Positions 1 to 7,610 of a stretch of 64,000 nt of DNA are shown here, piece by piece. Source of the stretch: Paraburkholderia sprentiae WSM5005 (GTDB lineage Bacteria; Pseudomonadota; Gammaproteobacteria; Burkholderiales; Burkholderiaceae); NCBI RefSeq assembly GCF_001865575.2, contig NZ_CP017561.2, positions 1,426,001 through 1,490,000 on the forward strand, given 5' to 3'. How positions within the stretch are numbered: the first letter of the stretch is position 1; each line of letters begins with the position of its first letter. The notes under the pieces are model-generated. The model was not told where the DNA came from and searched no databases. It was given only the letters and a program-made list of their open reading frames with translations. The translations under genes were made by a program, and so were the position numbers.

Positions 1-299
1 AGCTCGAGGTCTATCCGAACCTGTGGGCGGGCGTAGGGCTCGTGCGCGGCGGCGCGGGCACCGCGCTGGTCGGCAGTCCGCAGCAGGTAGCCGCGCGCAT
101 GAAAGAGTATGCGGCGCTCGGCGTCGAGACCTTCATTCTGTCGGGCTATCCCCACTTGGAGGAATCCTACCGTTTCGCCGAACTCGTTTTCCCGCTGCTG
201 CCGCAACGATCGACCAAGCTCGCCAATGGGCCGCTGTCGGGGCCGTTCGGCGAAATCGTCGGAACCAGCTATCTGCCGAAGGCGGCGAGCGCAAGCTGA
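1..299 (+). CDS. ssuD: FMNH2-dependent alkanesulfonate monooxygenase, C-terminal part
   Basis: The 5' end lies outside the window; about 98 codons remain, ending in TGA at 297-299. The segment carries the SsuD C-terminal signature, including [15 protein letters not shown] and [14 protein letters not shown], which is characteristic of bacterial luciferase-fold alkanesulfonate monooxygenases. SsuD uses reduced FMN and oxygen to release sulfite from alkanesulfonates in the cytoplasm, supplying sulfur when sulfate is scarce. The family assignment also follows from the downstream ssuC, ssuB and ssuF genes on the same strand, which indicate one sulfonate-utilisation operon. A 70-bp gap separates it from ssuC. 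Confidence 0.93.
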   Translation, partial: LEVYPNLWAGVGLVRGGAGTALVGSPQQVAARMKEYAALGVETFILSGYPHLEESYRFAELVFPLLPQRSTKLANGPLSGPFGEIVGTSYLPKAASAS

Positions 300-369
300 G
301 CGGACACGAAGCGTGGGTTGCGCGACACACGCGCGACGATCGACAGGCATGGGATGGAGAAAAGCCAAC

Positions 370-1218
370 ATGAGTGACACTACTTTTCGCACGGGAACGG
401 GGGCAGCCCCACAGCCCGTGCCCGCGGCGCGCGCTGCCGCGCTGCGCCGCTTCGGCGCGCACCTTCTGCCGTGGCTGGCGCCGATCGCCATCCTGCTCGC
501 GTGGGAAATCGCCGCGCGCAGCGGCGCGCTGTCGACGCGCGTGCTGCCCGAACCGCTCGCGGTCGTGAAGGCCGCATGGTCGCTCATTCAGTCCGGCGAA
601 ATGTGGGCCGACGTGAAGGTCAGCACATGGCGCGCGGTGTCGGGCTTTGCGATCGGCGGGGGCATCGGTCTCGTGCTCGGACTCGCGACGGGTCTCTTCA
701 AACCCGCGGAAATCGTGCTCGATTCGACGGTGCAGATGATTCGCAACATCCCGGCGCTCGCGATGATTCCGCTCGTGATCCTATGGTTCGGCATCGAGGA
801 AGAAGCGAAGATGTTCCTCGTCGCGCTGGGCGTGTTTTTCCCGATCTATGTGAACACGTTCCACGGCATCCGTTCGATCGATGCGAACCTGGTCGAGATG
901 GCGCGCAGCTATGGCGTCAAAGGCTTCGCACTGTACCGACATGTGATTCTGCCGGGCGCGCTGCCGTCGATTCTGGTCGGCGTGCGCTTCGCGTTCGGTC
1001 TGATGTGGGTCACGCTGATCGTCGCCGAGACTATTTCCGCGCAATCGGGCATCGGCTACATGACGATGAACGCGCGCGAATTCCTGCAAACCGATGTGGT
1101 GGTGGTCGGCATTCTGCTGTACGCGGTGCTCGGCAAACTCGCGGACATGCTCGCGAAGAGCCTCGAACGTGTGTCGCTGCGCTGGCATCCGGCCTATCAG
1201 CGAGGAGCGAAAGCATGA
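370..1218 (+). CDS. ssuC: Aliphatic sulfonate ABC transporter permease
   Basis: A 282-residue inner-membrane protein of the BPD_transp_1 type. An N-terminal hydrophobic segment lies near residues 35-52, several membrane spans follow, and the EAA-type loop that docks on the ATPase is visible around residues 180-205 (the stretch containing [14 protein letters not shown]). Its role is to form the translocation channel of the SsuABC sulfonate importer. The ATG at 370 was chosen because it begins the conserved portion and sits just after ssuD; the open frame extends further upstream only across ssuD. Its stop overlaps the ssuB start by four bases, so the two are probably translationally coupled. 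No ssuA-type binding protein is in the window; it may lie upstream. Confidence 0.93.
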   Translation: MSDTTFRTGTGAAPQPVPAARAAALRRFGAHLLPWLAPIAILLAWEIAARSGALSTRVLPEPLAVVKAAWSLIQSGEMWADVKVSTWRAVSGFAIGGGIGLVLGLATGLFKPAEIVLDSTVQMIRNIPALAMIPLVILWFGIEEEAKMFLVALGVFFPIYVNTFHGIRSIDANLVEMARSYGVKGFALYRHVILPGALPSILVGVRFAFGLMWVTLIVAETISAQSGIGYMTMNAREFLQTDVVVVGILLYAVLGKLADMLAKSLERVSLRWHPAYQRGAKA

Positions 1219-2111
1219 GCGCAACGACGCTGTCGACGACATTCCGCGTCATCGCGGGCAGCGATCGCGAGGCCGAACTCGACGCACGCCCCGCCACCGA
1301 CTACGCCGTGCGGTTGCGCGGCATCGGCAAACGCTATGGCGAGCGCGAGGTGCTCTCGGGCTTCGATCTGTCGATCGAGCGGGGCAGCTTCGTCGCGATC
1401 GTCGGCCGCAGCGGCTGCGGCAAGTCGACCTTGCTGCGGCTCGTAGCGGGTCTCGAAGAAGCCAGCTCGGGCCTGCTCGAAAAACGCGCCACCAACGGCG
1501 GTCCGCTCGACACCCGCATCATGTTTCAGGACGCGCGTCTGCTGCCGTGGAAAAACGTGCTGCAAAACGTGATGCTCGGCCTCGGGCGCGGCGCCCGCGA
1601 CGATGCCCGCGCGGTGCTCGCCGAAGTCGGCCTGCTCGAACGCGCGAACGACTGGCCCGCGCAACTATCGGGTGGACAGCGGCAGCGCGTCGCGCTCGCG
1701 CGGGCGCTCGTGCATCGTCCGCAATTGCTGTTGCTCGACGAACCGCTCGGCGCGCTCGATGCGTTGACGTGCATCGAAATGCATGCGCTGATCGAGAGGC
1801 TGTGGCGCGAGCATCGCTTCACCGCGCTGCTCGTCACGCACGACGTGCACGAAGCCGTCGCGCTGGGTGACCGGATCCTGCTGATCGAGGAGGGCCGCAT
1901 CGCGCTCGATCAGCCGGTCGCGCTCGCGCGTCCGCGCGCGCGGGCGTCGGCGGGATTCGCCGCGCTTGAAGATCATGTGCTGCAACGCGTGCTGAGAAAC
2001 GCGCCGAACGACGACACGCGGGCGCATCGCGCGTATGAGCCTTATGACCCGGACGGCCTGCCCGGAGCTGGCCGACTTACGCGGCCGACCGACGTGCGCT
2101 GGGCCGTCTGA
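1215..2111 (+). CDS. ssuB: Aliphatic sulfonate ABC transporter ATP-binding protein
   Basis: A 298-residue ABC ATPase that energises sulfonate import with SsuC. Visible motifs are Walker [10 protein letters not shown] near residues 63-71, the signature LSGGQ near 151-155, Walker B LLLLDEP near 172-178 and the H-loop VTHD near 207. An N-terminal extension of about 30 residues and a polar C-terminal tail of about 50 residues flank the ABC core, making it longer than E. coli SsuB (about 255 residues). The ATG lies inside an ATGA overlap with ssuC. The Q-loop is followed by ARLLPW, typical of the nitrate/sulfonate/taurine ATPase subfamily. Confidence 0.93.
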   Translation: MSATTLSTTFRVIAGSDREAELDARPATDYAVRLRGIGKRYGEREVLSGFDLSIERGSFVAIVGRSGCGKSTLLRLVAGLEEASSGLLEKRATNGGPLDTRIMFQDARLLPWKNVLQNVMLGLGRGARDDARAVLAEVGLLERANDWPAQLSGGQRQRVALARALVHRPQLLLLDEPLGALDALTCIEMHALIERLWREHRFTALLVTHDVHEAVALGDRILLIEEGRIALDQPVALARPRARASAGFAALEDHVLQRVLRNAPNDDTRAHRAYEPYDPDGLPGAGRLTRPTDVRWAV

Positions 2112-2170
2112 GTCTTCAACCGATTCGATCCATCCGTTCCGCTATCAACCGTTTCTATGGAGTTATCGAC

Positions 2171-2386
2171 ATGAGCATTTCCGCCATCAACGTGCGCAAT
2201 CAATTCAAGGGAAAGGTCAAGGAGATCATCCGCGGCTCGGTGGTGTCCGAAGTCGACGTGGAGACGCCGTTCGGCATCGTCACGTCGGTGATCACGACGC
2301 GCTCGGTCGACGAACTCGAGCTGAAAGTCGGCTCGGAGGTGGTCGCGCTCGTGAAGTCGACGGAGGTGTCGATCGCGCGGCTTTGA
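2171..2386 (+). CDS. ssuF: Molbindin-like TOBE domain protein of the sulfonate operon
   Basis: A 71-residue protein consisting of a single Mop/TOBE domain: MSISAINVRNQFKGKV starts it and a conserved KSTEVSIAR-type end closes it. Stand-alone Mop domains oligomerise and bind molybdate or related oxyanions. In pseudomonads a small protein of this type, SsuF, is the last gene of the ssu operon and is required for sulfonate use. The same position here, 59 bp after ssuB, supports that name. The leader contains GGAG ahead of the ATG. The link to a molybdo-enzyme or to oxyanion sensing in sulfonate metabolism is inferred, not shown. Other small Mop-domain proteins look similar, so the name rests largely on synteny. 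Confidence 0.82.
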   Translation: MSISAINVRNQFKGKVKEIIRGSVVSEVDVETPFGIVTSVITTRSVDELELKVGSEVVALVKSTEVSIARL

Positions 2387-2403
2387 CGACGCTTAACTGA
2401 TGT

Positions 2404-2443
2404 GAGCGGCGCGCACGCGAGTTACTTCGCGTTCGCGCCGCTC
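2404..2443. terminator. Long hairpin between convergent genes
   Basis: A near-perfect inverted repeat: 10 paired bases (GAGCGGCGCG with CGCGCCGCTC), one mismatch, then 6 more pairs (ACGCGA with TCGCGT) around a 6-base loop. It lies between ssuF and the convergent small exported gene and overlaps the last codons of the latter. No U-tract follows on either strand, so intrinsic termination is uncertain. Confidence 0.5.
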
Positions 2444-2673
2444 GCGGGCGGCTCGTGCGACATGCGGTCGTTGGTCGGCTTGGCCGGCCGCTTGATTGGC
2501 ATATTGTCCGGATTGCTGGAACCGCCGGCGCTTGACGCCGCCTCGGGCTGTTTGGCCATCGGCGCATGGCTGTCCGGTGGCGCGCTGGCCGCCGTTTGCG
2601 CGACGGCGCTCGCTATCAGCGCCGCCAGCGCGGTGCCAGCGGCCGTTTGCATGGCCCATTTCCGTCGCTTCAT
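2422..2673 (-). CDS. Small exported proline/alanine-rich protein
   Basis: An 83-residue protein of unknown function. The N-terminus is a classic Sec signal: basic MKRRKW, then a hydrophobic stretch rich in Ala/Leu/Ile ending near AVAQTAASA around residue 31. The mature part is about 50 residues, low in hydrophobics and rich in Ala, Pro and Ser, with no recognisable domain. The ATG at 2673 is preceded by GGAG at good spacing. The longer open frame upstream has no signal-like start. The gene is convergent with ssuF. It could be a periplasmic small protein; no partner is evident from its neighbours. Confidence 0.6.
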   Translation of the reverse strand: MKRRKWAMQTAAGTALAALIASAVAQTAASAPPDSHAPMAKQPEAASSAGGSSNPDNMPIKRPAKPTNDRMSHEPPASGANAK

Positions 2674-2927
2674 GTCGTTCTCCGTCAATCGCGCGTGCCG
2701 TCGGTCGGCTCGCGGCTGTGTGCACAATTTGCTCGTAGCAGATCGTGTTCCGGGGCCGCTGCCGGCGCGCTGAATCGTGCTTCTGCCCGTGCTCTCACTT
2801 CTCCGCGCCGCCTTCAGACGCCAATTGCCAGATTCGGCGCTACAGGCAGTGGGCTTGTGAGGCGCGCCCGCCTGCATCCGCCGATGAAACTTGCTACGAT
2901 AAATTGAGCAATCCGACGGAGACGGCC

Positions 2928-3125
2928 ATGTCGAAGTCCTTGAGTCCCGAAGCGGTCGAAGCGTTGCGGCGTCTGAACGAAGTCGGCGTCGGACAGACGG
3001 CGCCCGAAGTCGCGCAGTCCGTCGCGGCCGAGTTGCTGGCATGCGACCTCGTTGCCGAAGCGGGCAGCGGTGGGGTCGAAATCAACTGCAACGGCCGGCA
3101 GTACCTTTCCGGCGACTGCAACTGA
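2928..3125 (+). CDS. Small hypothetical protein
   Basis: A 65-residue soluble protein that I do not recognise. It begins MSKSLSPEAVEALRRLNEVG, predicted to be helical, and ends in a short Gly/Asn/Cys region with three cysteines in all. A GGAG motif lies 8 bases before the ATG, which supports the start; the open frame upstream is longer but lacks such a signal. It is flanked by other short genes of unknown role. Coding character (charged helix, balanced residue use) looks real, but function cannot be assigned. Confidence 0.6.
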   Translation: MSKSLSPEAVEALRRLNEVGVGQTAPEVAQSVAAELLACDLVAEAGSGGVEINCNGRQYLSGDCN

Positions 3126-3270
3126 TGCGCCGATCGGCGGTCGGCCAGCAGGCTGGTGTGAAGAGTGAGACGGCGCGTCGCGGGTGAGTCGTGAGCAGGT
3201 GGTTGGCAATCGCGACGCCCGTGATGCCTGTGTTCGCTTACCCGCGATCAGCGTCACCACGGAGGCGAGC

Positions 3271-3513
3271 ATGGAGCCGAAGGGCATCGACATGGGCGAC
3301 TACCAGGCGCGCTATGGCGACTACGACATCGAGGTGGCGGTCGAACAGGTGTTGACCGGCGTCAAGGCGCACTTCCGGGTGCTGCGCGACGATTCGACGG
3401 TGGTCGACTGGCAGCTAGTGCATATCGATAGCCTGTGGTCCACCGAGCATGCGGCCGCGGAGGCGGGTTTTCGCGCGGCGCGCGAGTTGATCGATGCGGG
3501 GCTGGCGGGTTAG
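3271..3513 (+). CDS. Small hypothetical acidic protein
   Basis: An 80-residue protein of unknown function. The centre reads like a compact alpha/beta fold: alternating strands (YDIEVAVEQVLTGVKAHFRVLR) followed by a C-terminal helix (AAAEAGFRAARELIDAGLAG). No metal or catalytic motif is obvious. The ATG at 3271 follows GGAGGCGAGC, an excellent ribosome-binding site; an internal ATG at 3292 is less well supported. It stands alone, 145 bp after the preceding small gene. Confidence 0.65.
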   Translation: MEPKGIDMGDYQARYGDYDIEVAVEQVLTGVKAHFRVLRDDSTVVDWQLVHIDSLWSTEHAAAEAGFRAARELIDAGLAG

Positions 3514-3643
3514 AGGCGGGTAGGCGCGGCACGACGGGAGGGATGCCGCGAGGCTTGTGCAAGACGCGGCATGTGCGTGGCAGAAGGGTTGCAAACCATT
3601 GGCCGCGCACGGCGTGCCAGACGCAATAGTCGACGTAAACGCA

Positions 3644-3708
3644 ACTGGGCGCCGGCATCGATACTGCATGCGCGGCGCCCAGTTTGATCGCTGCCTTCGG
3701 AGGCAGCG
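3644..3708. terminator. Two tandem perfect hairpins between convergent genes
   Basis: The first hairpin pairs ACTGGGCGCCG (3644-3654) with CGGCGCCCAGT (3673-3683), 11 perfect pairs around an 18-base loop. The second pairs CGCTGCCT (3689-3696) with AGGCAGCG (3701-3708) around a TCGG loop. They sit in the gap between a plus-strand gene ending at 3513 and a minus-strand gene ending at 3732. No U-tract is present, so the transcription-stop role is inferred from position. Confidence 0.45.
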
Positions 3709-3731
3709 GATCTAGCGGTACGGCTGGCGGC

Positions 3732-4001
3732 TTAGTGGCCGAAATACACCGATTGCGGGCCCGAAGCCGATTCGCTGCGAGTGCCCGATTGCGTCGACAC
3801 GCTATTCACACCACCGTATGCATTCGATTGCACGTTGGCGCGTTCAGCAGCGACGGTCTGCGCATTCTGGCCTTGTTGCGATGCCGGCGCGCCAACCGAC
3901 GGACGGTAGTACGGTGCGGGACCGTAGCCGCTTGCAAAGGCGGGAGCGGCGATCGAGGCAGAAGCGGCAACCAGCAGGGCGGCGATGAACTTGGTCTTCA
4001 T
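3732..4001 (-). CDS. Small secreted Tyr/Gln/Ser-rich protein
   Basis: An 89-residue protein with a clear Sec signal peptide: MKTKFIAALLVAASASIAAP followed by an AFAS-G cleavage site near residue 24. The mature part of about 65 residues starts with a Tyr/Pro/Gly-rich stretch (GYGPAPYYRPSVG) and continues as a polar, Gln/Ser/Asn-rich segment likely to be disordered. Similar short exported proteins are common in Burkholderiales, but I know of no defined function. The leader has AGGA ahead of the ATG. There is no operon partner; the next gene on this strand is tRNA-His about 500 bp away. Confidence 0.65.
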   Translation of the reverse strand: MKTKFIAALLVAASASIAAPAFASGYGPAPYYRPSVGAPASQQGQNAQTVAAERANVQSNAYGGVNSVSTQSGTRSESASGPQSVYFGH

Positions 4002-4487
4002 GGTAGGACTCCGATAACGGTTGGACTGCGTTTCAGGAAGATGTTGCAGGAGCCAGTGGACCAGGTGTCTGCAACGTCGATGGAATGCAGTGTATACCCC
4101 TACTATCGAAAATTTGTGCCGATAATCTGAAATTACTATTCCCGATCGGGAAACAATTGTTGCGACGTATGCGCGACAGGGCACAGCGGGGATCGTGCCC
4201 TGTTGGCCAAGCGGTTTTTTGAATGAAGTTGGGAGAGTGCGCCGCGTCGCGGTATCCGGCCTGACGTGCTGGTGGCCCGACTATTTCGTTTGTCGCGCGC
4301 GCACTGCGTTCGAGCGTGGGGCTGCGTCCCCCGGCCGTGGGCGGCTGCATGGTGGGGTGGGGTGAGGTGAATCGCCGTGTGTCGGCGTCTGGATTCGAAG
4401 TGGCGAACGTCGAAATGTTTCGCCAGTTTCCATCACTCTTGTGAGAGCGGCGGCGCTTGCGCCGGCACTGACATAAATCCCAGAAAG
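4002..4487. other. Intergenic stretch without a supported gene
   Basis: About 490 bp between the small secreted gene and the tRNA-His terminator. An AT-richer segment near 4085-4165 probably holds the promoter of the secreted gene. Open frames here overlap the tRNA or lack ribosome-binding sites, so none is called. Confidence 0.6.
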
Positions 4488-4515
4488 CAAAAAGCCCAGC
4501 GGCTATGGCTGGGCT
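4488..4515 (-). terminator. Rho-independent terminator of tRNA-His
   Basis: Read on the minus strand, AGCCCAGC pairs perfectly with GCTGGGCT around a 7-base loop and is followed by a run of five T. It lies 16 bp downstream of the tRNA 3' end. Confidence 0.85.
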
Positions 4516-4531
4516 ACGTACTTGAATTCTC

Positions 4532-4607
4532 TGGGGTGGCTGATGGGACTCGAACCCACGACGACAGGAATCACAATCCTGGACTCTACCAACTGAGCTA
4601 CAGCCAC
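4532..4607 (-). tRNA. tRNA-His (GTG anticodon)
   Basis: A complete 76-base tRNA on the minus strand with encoded CCA. The acceptor stem GTGGCTG pairs with CAGCCAC. The anticodon arm CAGGA-TTGTGAT-TCCTG puts GTG in the anticodon, reading histidine codons. The T arm contains GGTTCGAGTCC. The base just before the 5' end is G on this strand and can pair with C73, consistent with the extra G-1 of histidine tRNAs. Flanked by its own promoter-like sequence and an intrinsic terminator. Confidence 0.96.
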
Positions 4608-4662
4608 CACTAACATCTGCTTGACACACTGTAAAAAGCTGTCTCGCCGACGAAGAAACGAG

Positions 4663-4691
4663 ATTATAGAGACCGGATCCGCGTTTGCCTA
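4663..4691 (-). promoter_or_regulatory. Probable sigma-70 promoter of tRNA-His
   Basis: On the minus strand a perfect TATAAT (4663-4668) lies 17 bp from TAGGCA (4686-4691, four of six matches to TTGACA). Transcription would start about 50 bases before the tRNA, just outside the dusA 3' end. Confidence 0.5.
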
Positions 4692-4696
4692 GTCCT

Positions 4697-5698
4697 TTAT
4701 TCAGAAATTCCGACGGGCTCGCGCAGATGTTGTCTGGCTTCGTCGAAGATGCTCAGATCTCGGGCCGCGAGCCGCTTGCTGTCGGACAAAACTCGACGCC
4801 AACCACGCGCACCCGCTTCGCTGCGATACAGGCCGAGCGCGTGACGCGTGATCGCGCCGAGATAGGTGCCGAGCGCCATTTCGGTCGCGCAATACTCGAT
4901 CAGTTTCGCTTCGACCTGATCGCGTGTCAGCGGCGTCTGCGCAGACCCATAGAAACGCGCGTCGACATCGGCGAGTACGTAGGGGTTGTGATAGGCCTCG
5001 CGCCCGAGCATCACCCCGTCGACGTGCTGAAGATGTGTGTCGACTTCGTCGAGCGTCTTGATGCCGCCATTGACGATGATCTCCAGCTGCGGAAAATCGC
5101 GCTTCAACTGATATGCGAAGTCGTATTTGAGCGGCGGGATCTCCCGGTTCTCCTTCGGACTCAGGCCCTTCAGGATCGCGTTGCGCGCATGAACGATAAA
5201 GACCTCGCAGCCCGCCTGCGCAACCGTGCCGACGAAATCGCGGACGAAGCCGTATTCCTCGACCGTATCGACGCCGATCCGGTGCTTGACCGTAACCGGT
5301 ACCGATACGACGTCGCGCATCGCCTTCACGCAATCGGCGACGAGTTGCGGCTCGTTCATCAGGCACGCGCCGAACGCACCGCGTTGGACGCGCTCGGACG
5401 GGCAGCCGCAATTCAGGTTGATTTCGTCATAGCCCCATTGTTCGCCGAGCTTTGCCGCACGCGCGAGATCGTCGGGCTCGCTGCCGCCGAGTTGCAGCGC
5501 GACCGGTGCTTCATGGGGCGTGAACGCCAGGTGACGCGGCACGTCGCCATGCAGCAGCGCACCGGTCGTCACCATCTCCGTATAAAGCCAGGTATGGCGC
5601 GAAATCATCCGATGCAACGAGCGGCAATGCCGATCGGTCCAGTCCATCATCGGTGCCACGCAGACGCGGCGAGGGCTCAGAGTGTGAGGTAAAGACAT
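4697..5698 (-). CDS. dusA: tRNA-dihydrouridine(20/20a) synthase DusA
   Basis: A 333-residue FMN enzyme that reduces U20 and U20a of tRNA to dihydrouridine in the cytoplasm, using NADPH. The TIM-barrel start VCVAPMMDWTDRHCR and the active-site segment NLNCGCPS, with the catalytic cysteine at about residue 99, are diagnostic. The segments VKHRIGVDTVEEY and FIVHARNAILKGLSPKENRE match the DusA subfamily, and the length equals E. coli DusA (about 330). The ATG follows the sequence predicted for a standard start. It is adjacent to, and in the same direction as, tRNA-His, though the two probably have separate promoters. Confidence 0.95.
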   Translation of the reverse strand: MSLPHTLSPRRVCVAPMMDWTDRHCRSLHRMISRHTWLYTEMVTTGALLHGDVPRHLAFTPHEAPVALQLGGSEPDDLARAAKLGEQWGYDEINLNCGCPSERVQRGAFGACLMNEPQLVADCVKAMRDVVSVPVTVKHRIGVDTVEEYGFVRDFVGTVAQAGCEVFIVHARNAILKGLSPKENREIPPLKYDFAYQLKRDFPQLEIIVNGGIKTLDEVDTHLQHVDGVMLGREAYHNPYVLADVDARFYGSAQTPLTRDQVEAKLIEYCATEMALGTYLGAITRHALGLYRSEAGARGWRRVLSDSKRLAARDLSIFDEARQHLREPVGISE

Positions 5699-5813
5699 GG
5701 GACTGCCAGACGGCGCGGATCAAAACAGCAATTTTACCGCAAGGCCAAGAAGCGCCGAGCGCGCGGAAACCGTGCCACTCTCGCGACGGAGGCGGGCACC
5801 GGTTCGTCAATCC

Positions 5814-6194
5814 TCAATGTCCATGCCCGCCCGTCCCGCCGCCACTGCTCCACGAACTGCCGCCGCCGTGCATGCCGCCATAGCCGCCGCCATGCCATCC
5901 GCCTTCCCCGCCGTGCCACCCACCGTTCCCGCCGTGCCCGCCATGCCAGCCACCGCCATGCCATCCGCCGCGCCCGTGCCAGTATCCATGTCCGTAATAG
6001 CAGCATGGGCCGCCGAACCCCCCGTAGATGCCAACCGAGCCGTACGCCGGTCCGTAGTAAGGCGGTCCATACGCGTAGGGATAGTAGGGCTGCGCATACG
6101 AATAGCCGTATCCCGCCGGCGGCGCCTCGACGCATCCAGTGATGCTCGCTGCGGCAGCCGCTAGCAGCGTCATCGATGCAATGAGCCTGATCAC
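5814..6194 (-). CDS. Gly/Trp/His-rich repeat lipoprotein
   Basis: A 126-residue putative lipoprotein of unknown function. A signal peptide (MIRLIASMTLLAAAAASITG) ends in a lipobox with the modified cysteine at residue 21. A Tyr/Pro/Gly-rich segment (about residues 26-60) follows, then a run of GGWHGG-type units to about residue 115 and a Gly/Ser-rich tail ending GGHGH. Dense His and Trp in a Gly background suggest metal or surface binding, but that is inference. Similar Gly-rich lipoproteins occur in Burkholderiales with no established role. No obvious operon partner; dusA starts 115 bp downstream. Confidence 0.75.
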   Translation of the reverse strand: MIRLIASMTLLAAAAASITGCVEAPPAGYGYSYAQPYYPYAYGPPYYGPAYGSVGIYGGFGGPCCYYGHGYWHGRGGWHGGGWHGGHGGNGGWHGGEGGWHGGGYGGMHGGGSSWSSGGGTGGHGH

Positions 6195-6422
6195 GATTTT
6201 CTCCTCGCATAAAGCTCAGAGAAACCGGGCGCAACGGAGTTCAGCCGCATTTGTGTCCGAGCGTTACCGGCATCGGCGCGGCCGTGCTTGCTCGGGGCCT
6301 GGACTGCGCGAGCTATTGCCGCGATGCTCGAGCCTTCCATTAATCCTTACGCGCATTACCGGGCGGCGCTGCGGTAACAGTTCGTTAACGGTCCGAAAAC
6401 GCTACGGAAGGGCACGGCTGCC

Positions 6423-6685
6423 GGGTTCCGTCGGACGTTCGACTACGACCTGGGCGAACTGGGCCGCTATGACCGCGCGTACTAGGAGTTGGTCGACGAT
6501 CTCGACGCGAGCGGGCGTCACATGCTCGCGCATTGCGGGCGCGTGTGGGACCAACGTTGCTCGCGTTTCACGAGCCGACGCGGCGTGTGAGCACCGCGAG
6601 TTCAGCGCAGGTGCGCCGAGCGCTGTTTGGAACGCCGATGTGGCGCTGGCAGCCGCGACGGGAATCGCTCGAATCGCTACGGGAC
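6423..6685 (+). pseudogene. Decayed sulfotransferase-family gene, C-terminal remnant
   Basis: No intact frame spans this region, but pieces of the C-terminal part of TPR-linked sulfotransferases are recognisable in order. FDYDLGELGRYDRAY comes first and ends in a TAG at 6483-6485. ELVDDLD follows, then HCGRVWDQRCSRF. After a frame change near 6560-6570 comes FHEPTRRVSTASSAQVRRA, and then WRWQPRRESLESLRD. These resemble the family pattern of a DLxELGRYYRDY segment, a WDxRCLxFHE segment and an RxVxTASxxQVRRPIY segment. About 20 residues normally between LDA and HCG appear deleted. An in-frame TAA at 6375-6377 lies upstream. No start, no PAPS-binding region and no neighbouring partner remain. 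Confidence 0.7.
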
Positions 6686-6717
6686 GGTCACGGACCGGAG
6701 CTCGCAGCGGCCGACGC

Positions 6718-6972
6718 TCAACGCGCGACCACCGACACGTGATGTAGCCATGGGTACACCCCGGCGATGAACGCCGCATAGAGCGCGGCCATCGTCACGC
6801 CGGCGGCCGTGCCCCAGATGTCGCGCGAGGCCGCACCCTGGCGAAAGTGCACCGGCAGTCCGACCACGACGTAGCCGATCACGAAGAACAGGATCACCGC
6901 ACGCACCGGCGACAGATCGTGGCCGATAAATTCGAGCAACGCGAACAGGTTGAAATGGGACATGATGGACAT
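6718..6972 (-). CDS. Small predicted membrane protein
   Basis: An 84-residue protein with two clear hydrophobic segments: AVILFFVIGYVVVGLPV (about residues 25-42) and a longer one around AAGVTMAALYAAFIAGVYPW (about 57-78). The loop between them is basic. No family is recognised. Two ATG codons (6972 and 6963) are possible starts and neither has a convincing ribosome-binding site; the first was taken. The frame stays open upstream with alternative start codons, so the N-terminus is uncertain. It is convergent with the sulfotransferase remnant. Confidence 0.5.
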   Translation of the reverse strand: MSIMSHFNLFALLEFIGHDLSPVRAVILFFVIGYVVVGLPVHFRQGAASRDIWGTAAGVTMAALYAAFIAGVYPWLHHVSVVAR

Positions 6973-7213
6973 GCAGGCGATCACGAAGGCGGGGGATCGC
7001 ACGGCGCAAGAACAGCTTGAAACGGTTCGAACCAACGACGATTGCTCCGCTCACCATCGACGTTTCATAGCGCGACGACCTATGCCGATTAAAGGCCACG
7101 CGAACGCGATGCGCAAGAAAAATCCTGCGCGAATTTGTGCGCGCGTACATTGCTTGCAGCTTGCCTGCGGCGCGACTTTCGGCCGGCTTCGCAACGCTTT
7201 CACGACGACGGTC

Positions 7214-7441
7214 TCAATGCTGCCGAGGCTGCGATTTGCGCAGCGGGTCGAGCAGTGGTTTCAAACCGTTGTGATCGATCTCGTGCATCAACGCGAGCAG
7301 ACGGCCGATCTCACCGGGAGGAAAGCCCTGGCTCGCGAACCAGTTCAGATAGTGGCCGGGCAGATCGGCAATCACGCGGCCTTTATATTTTCCGTAGGGC
7401 ATCACGCGCGTGACCAGCAATTCGAGGTGTTCGTGGTTCAT
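7214..7441 (-). CDS. DUF3820 family protein
   Basis: A 75-residue cytoplasmic protein. The pattern MPYGKYKGRVIADLPGHYLNW followed by a short helical region and LLALMHEIDHNG is typical of DUF3820. Members have been described as putative quorum-sensing-regulated virulence factors, though the molecular function is unknown. The segment F(G/Y)KYKG is also seen in exonuclease-associated versions of the domain; here it stands alone at normal length. The ATG at 7441 gives the full domain. It is a single gene, divergent from the aldo-keto reductase gene. Confidence 0.85.
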   Translation of the reverse strand: MNHEHLELLVTRVMPYGKYKGRVIADLPGHYLNWFASQGFPPGEIGRLLALMHEIDHNGLKPLLDPLRKSQPRQH

Positions 7442-7610
7442 GGCAATGAAGTCGTGATGAAGCGCGCATCAGTACGGAAAGCACGTACCGCGCGAATCGC
7501 CAGGCAGCGCGATAGAGCGCATGGGCCCCGCATTCTAGCGTTGCTGCAGGTATGGCGCCGGCGTGGTAACGTCTGCGGTTTCCGTTCACCTCTTCAACAG
7601 GACAAGTTAG

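Noticed and set aside
5870..5965. Short-period repeats considered as a CRISPR-like array
   Set aside because: They encode Gly-Trp-His-Gly repeats of the lipoprotein in frame; there are no unique spacers.
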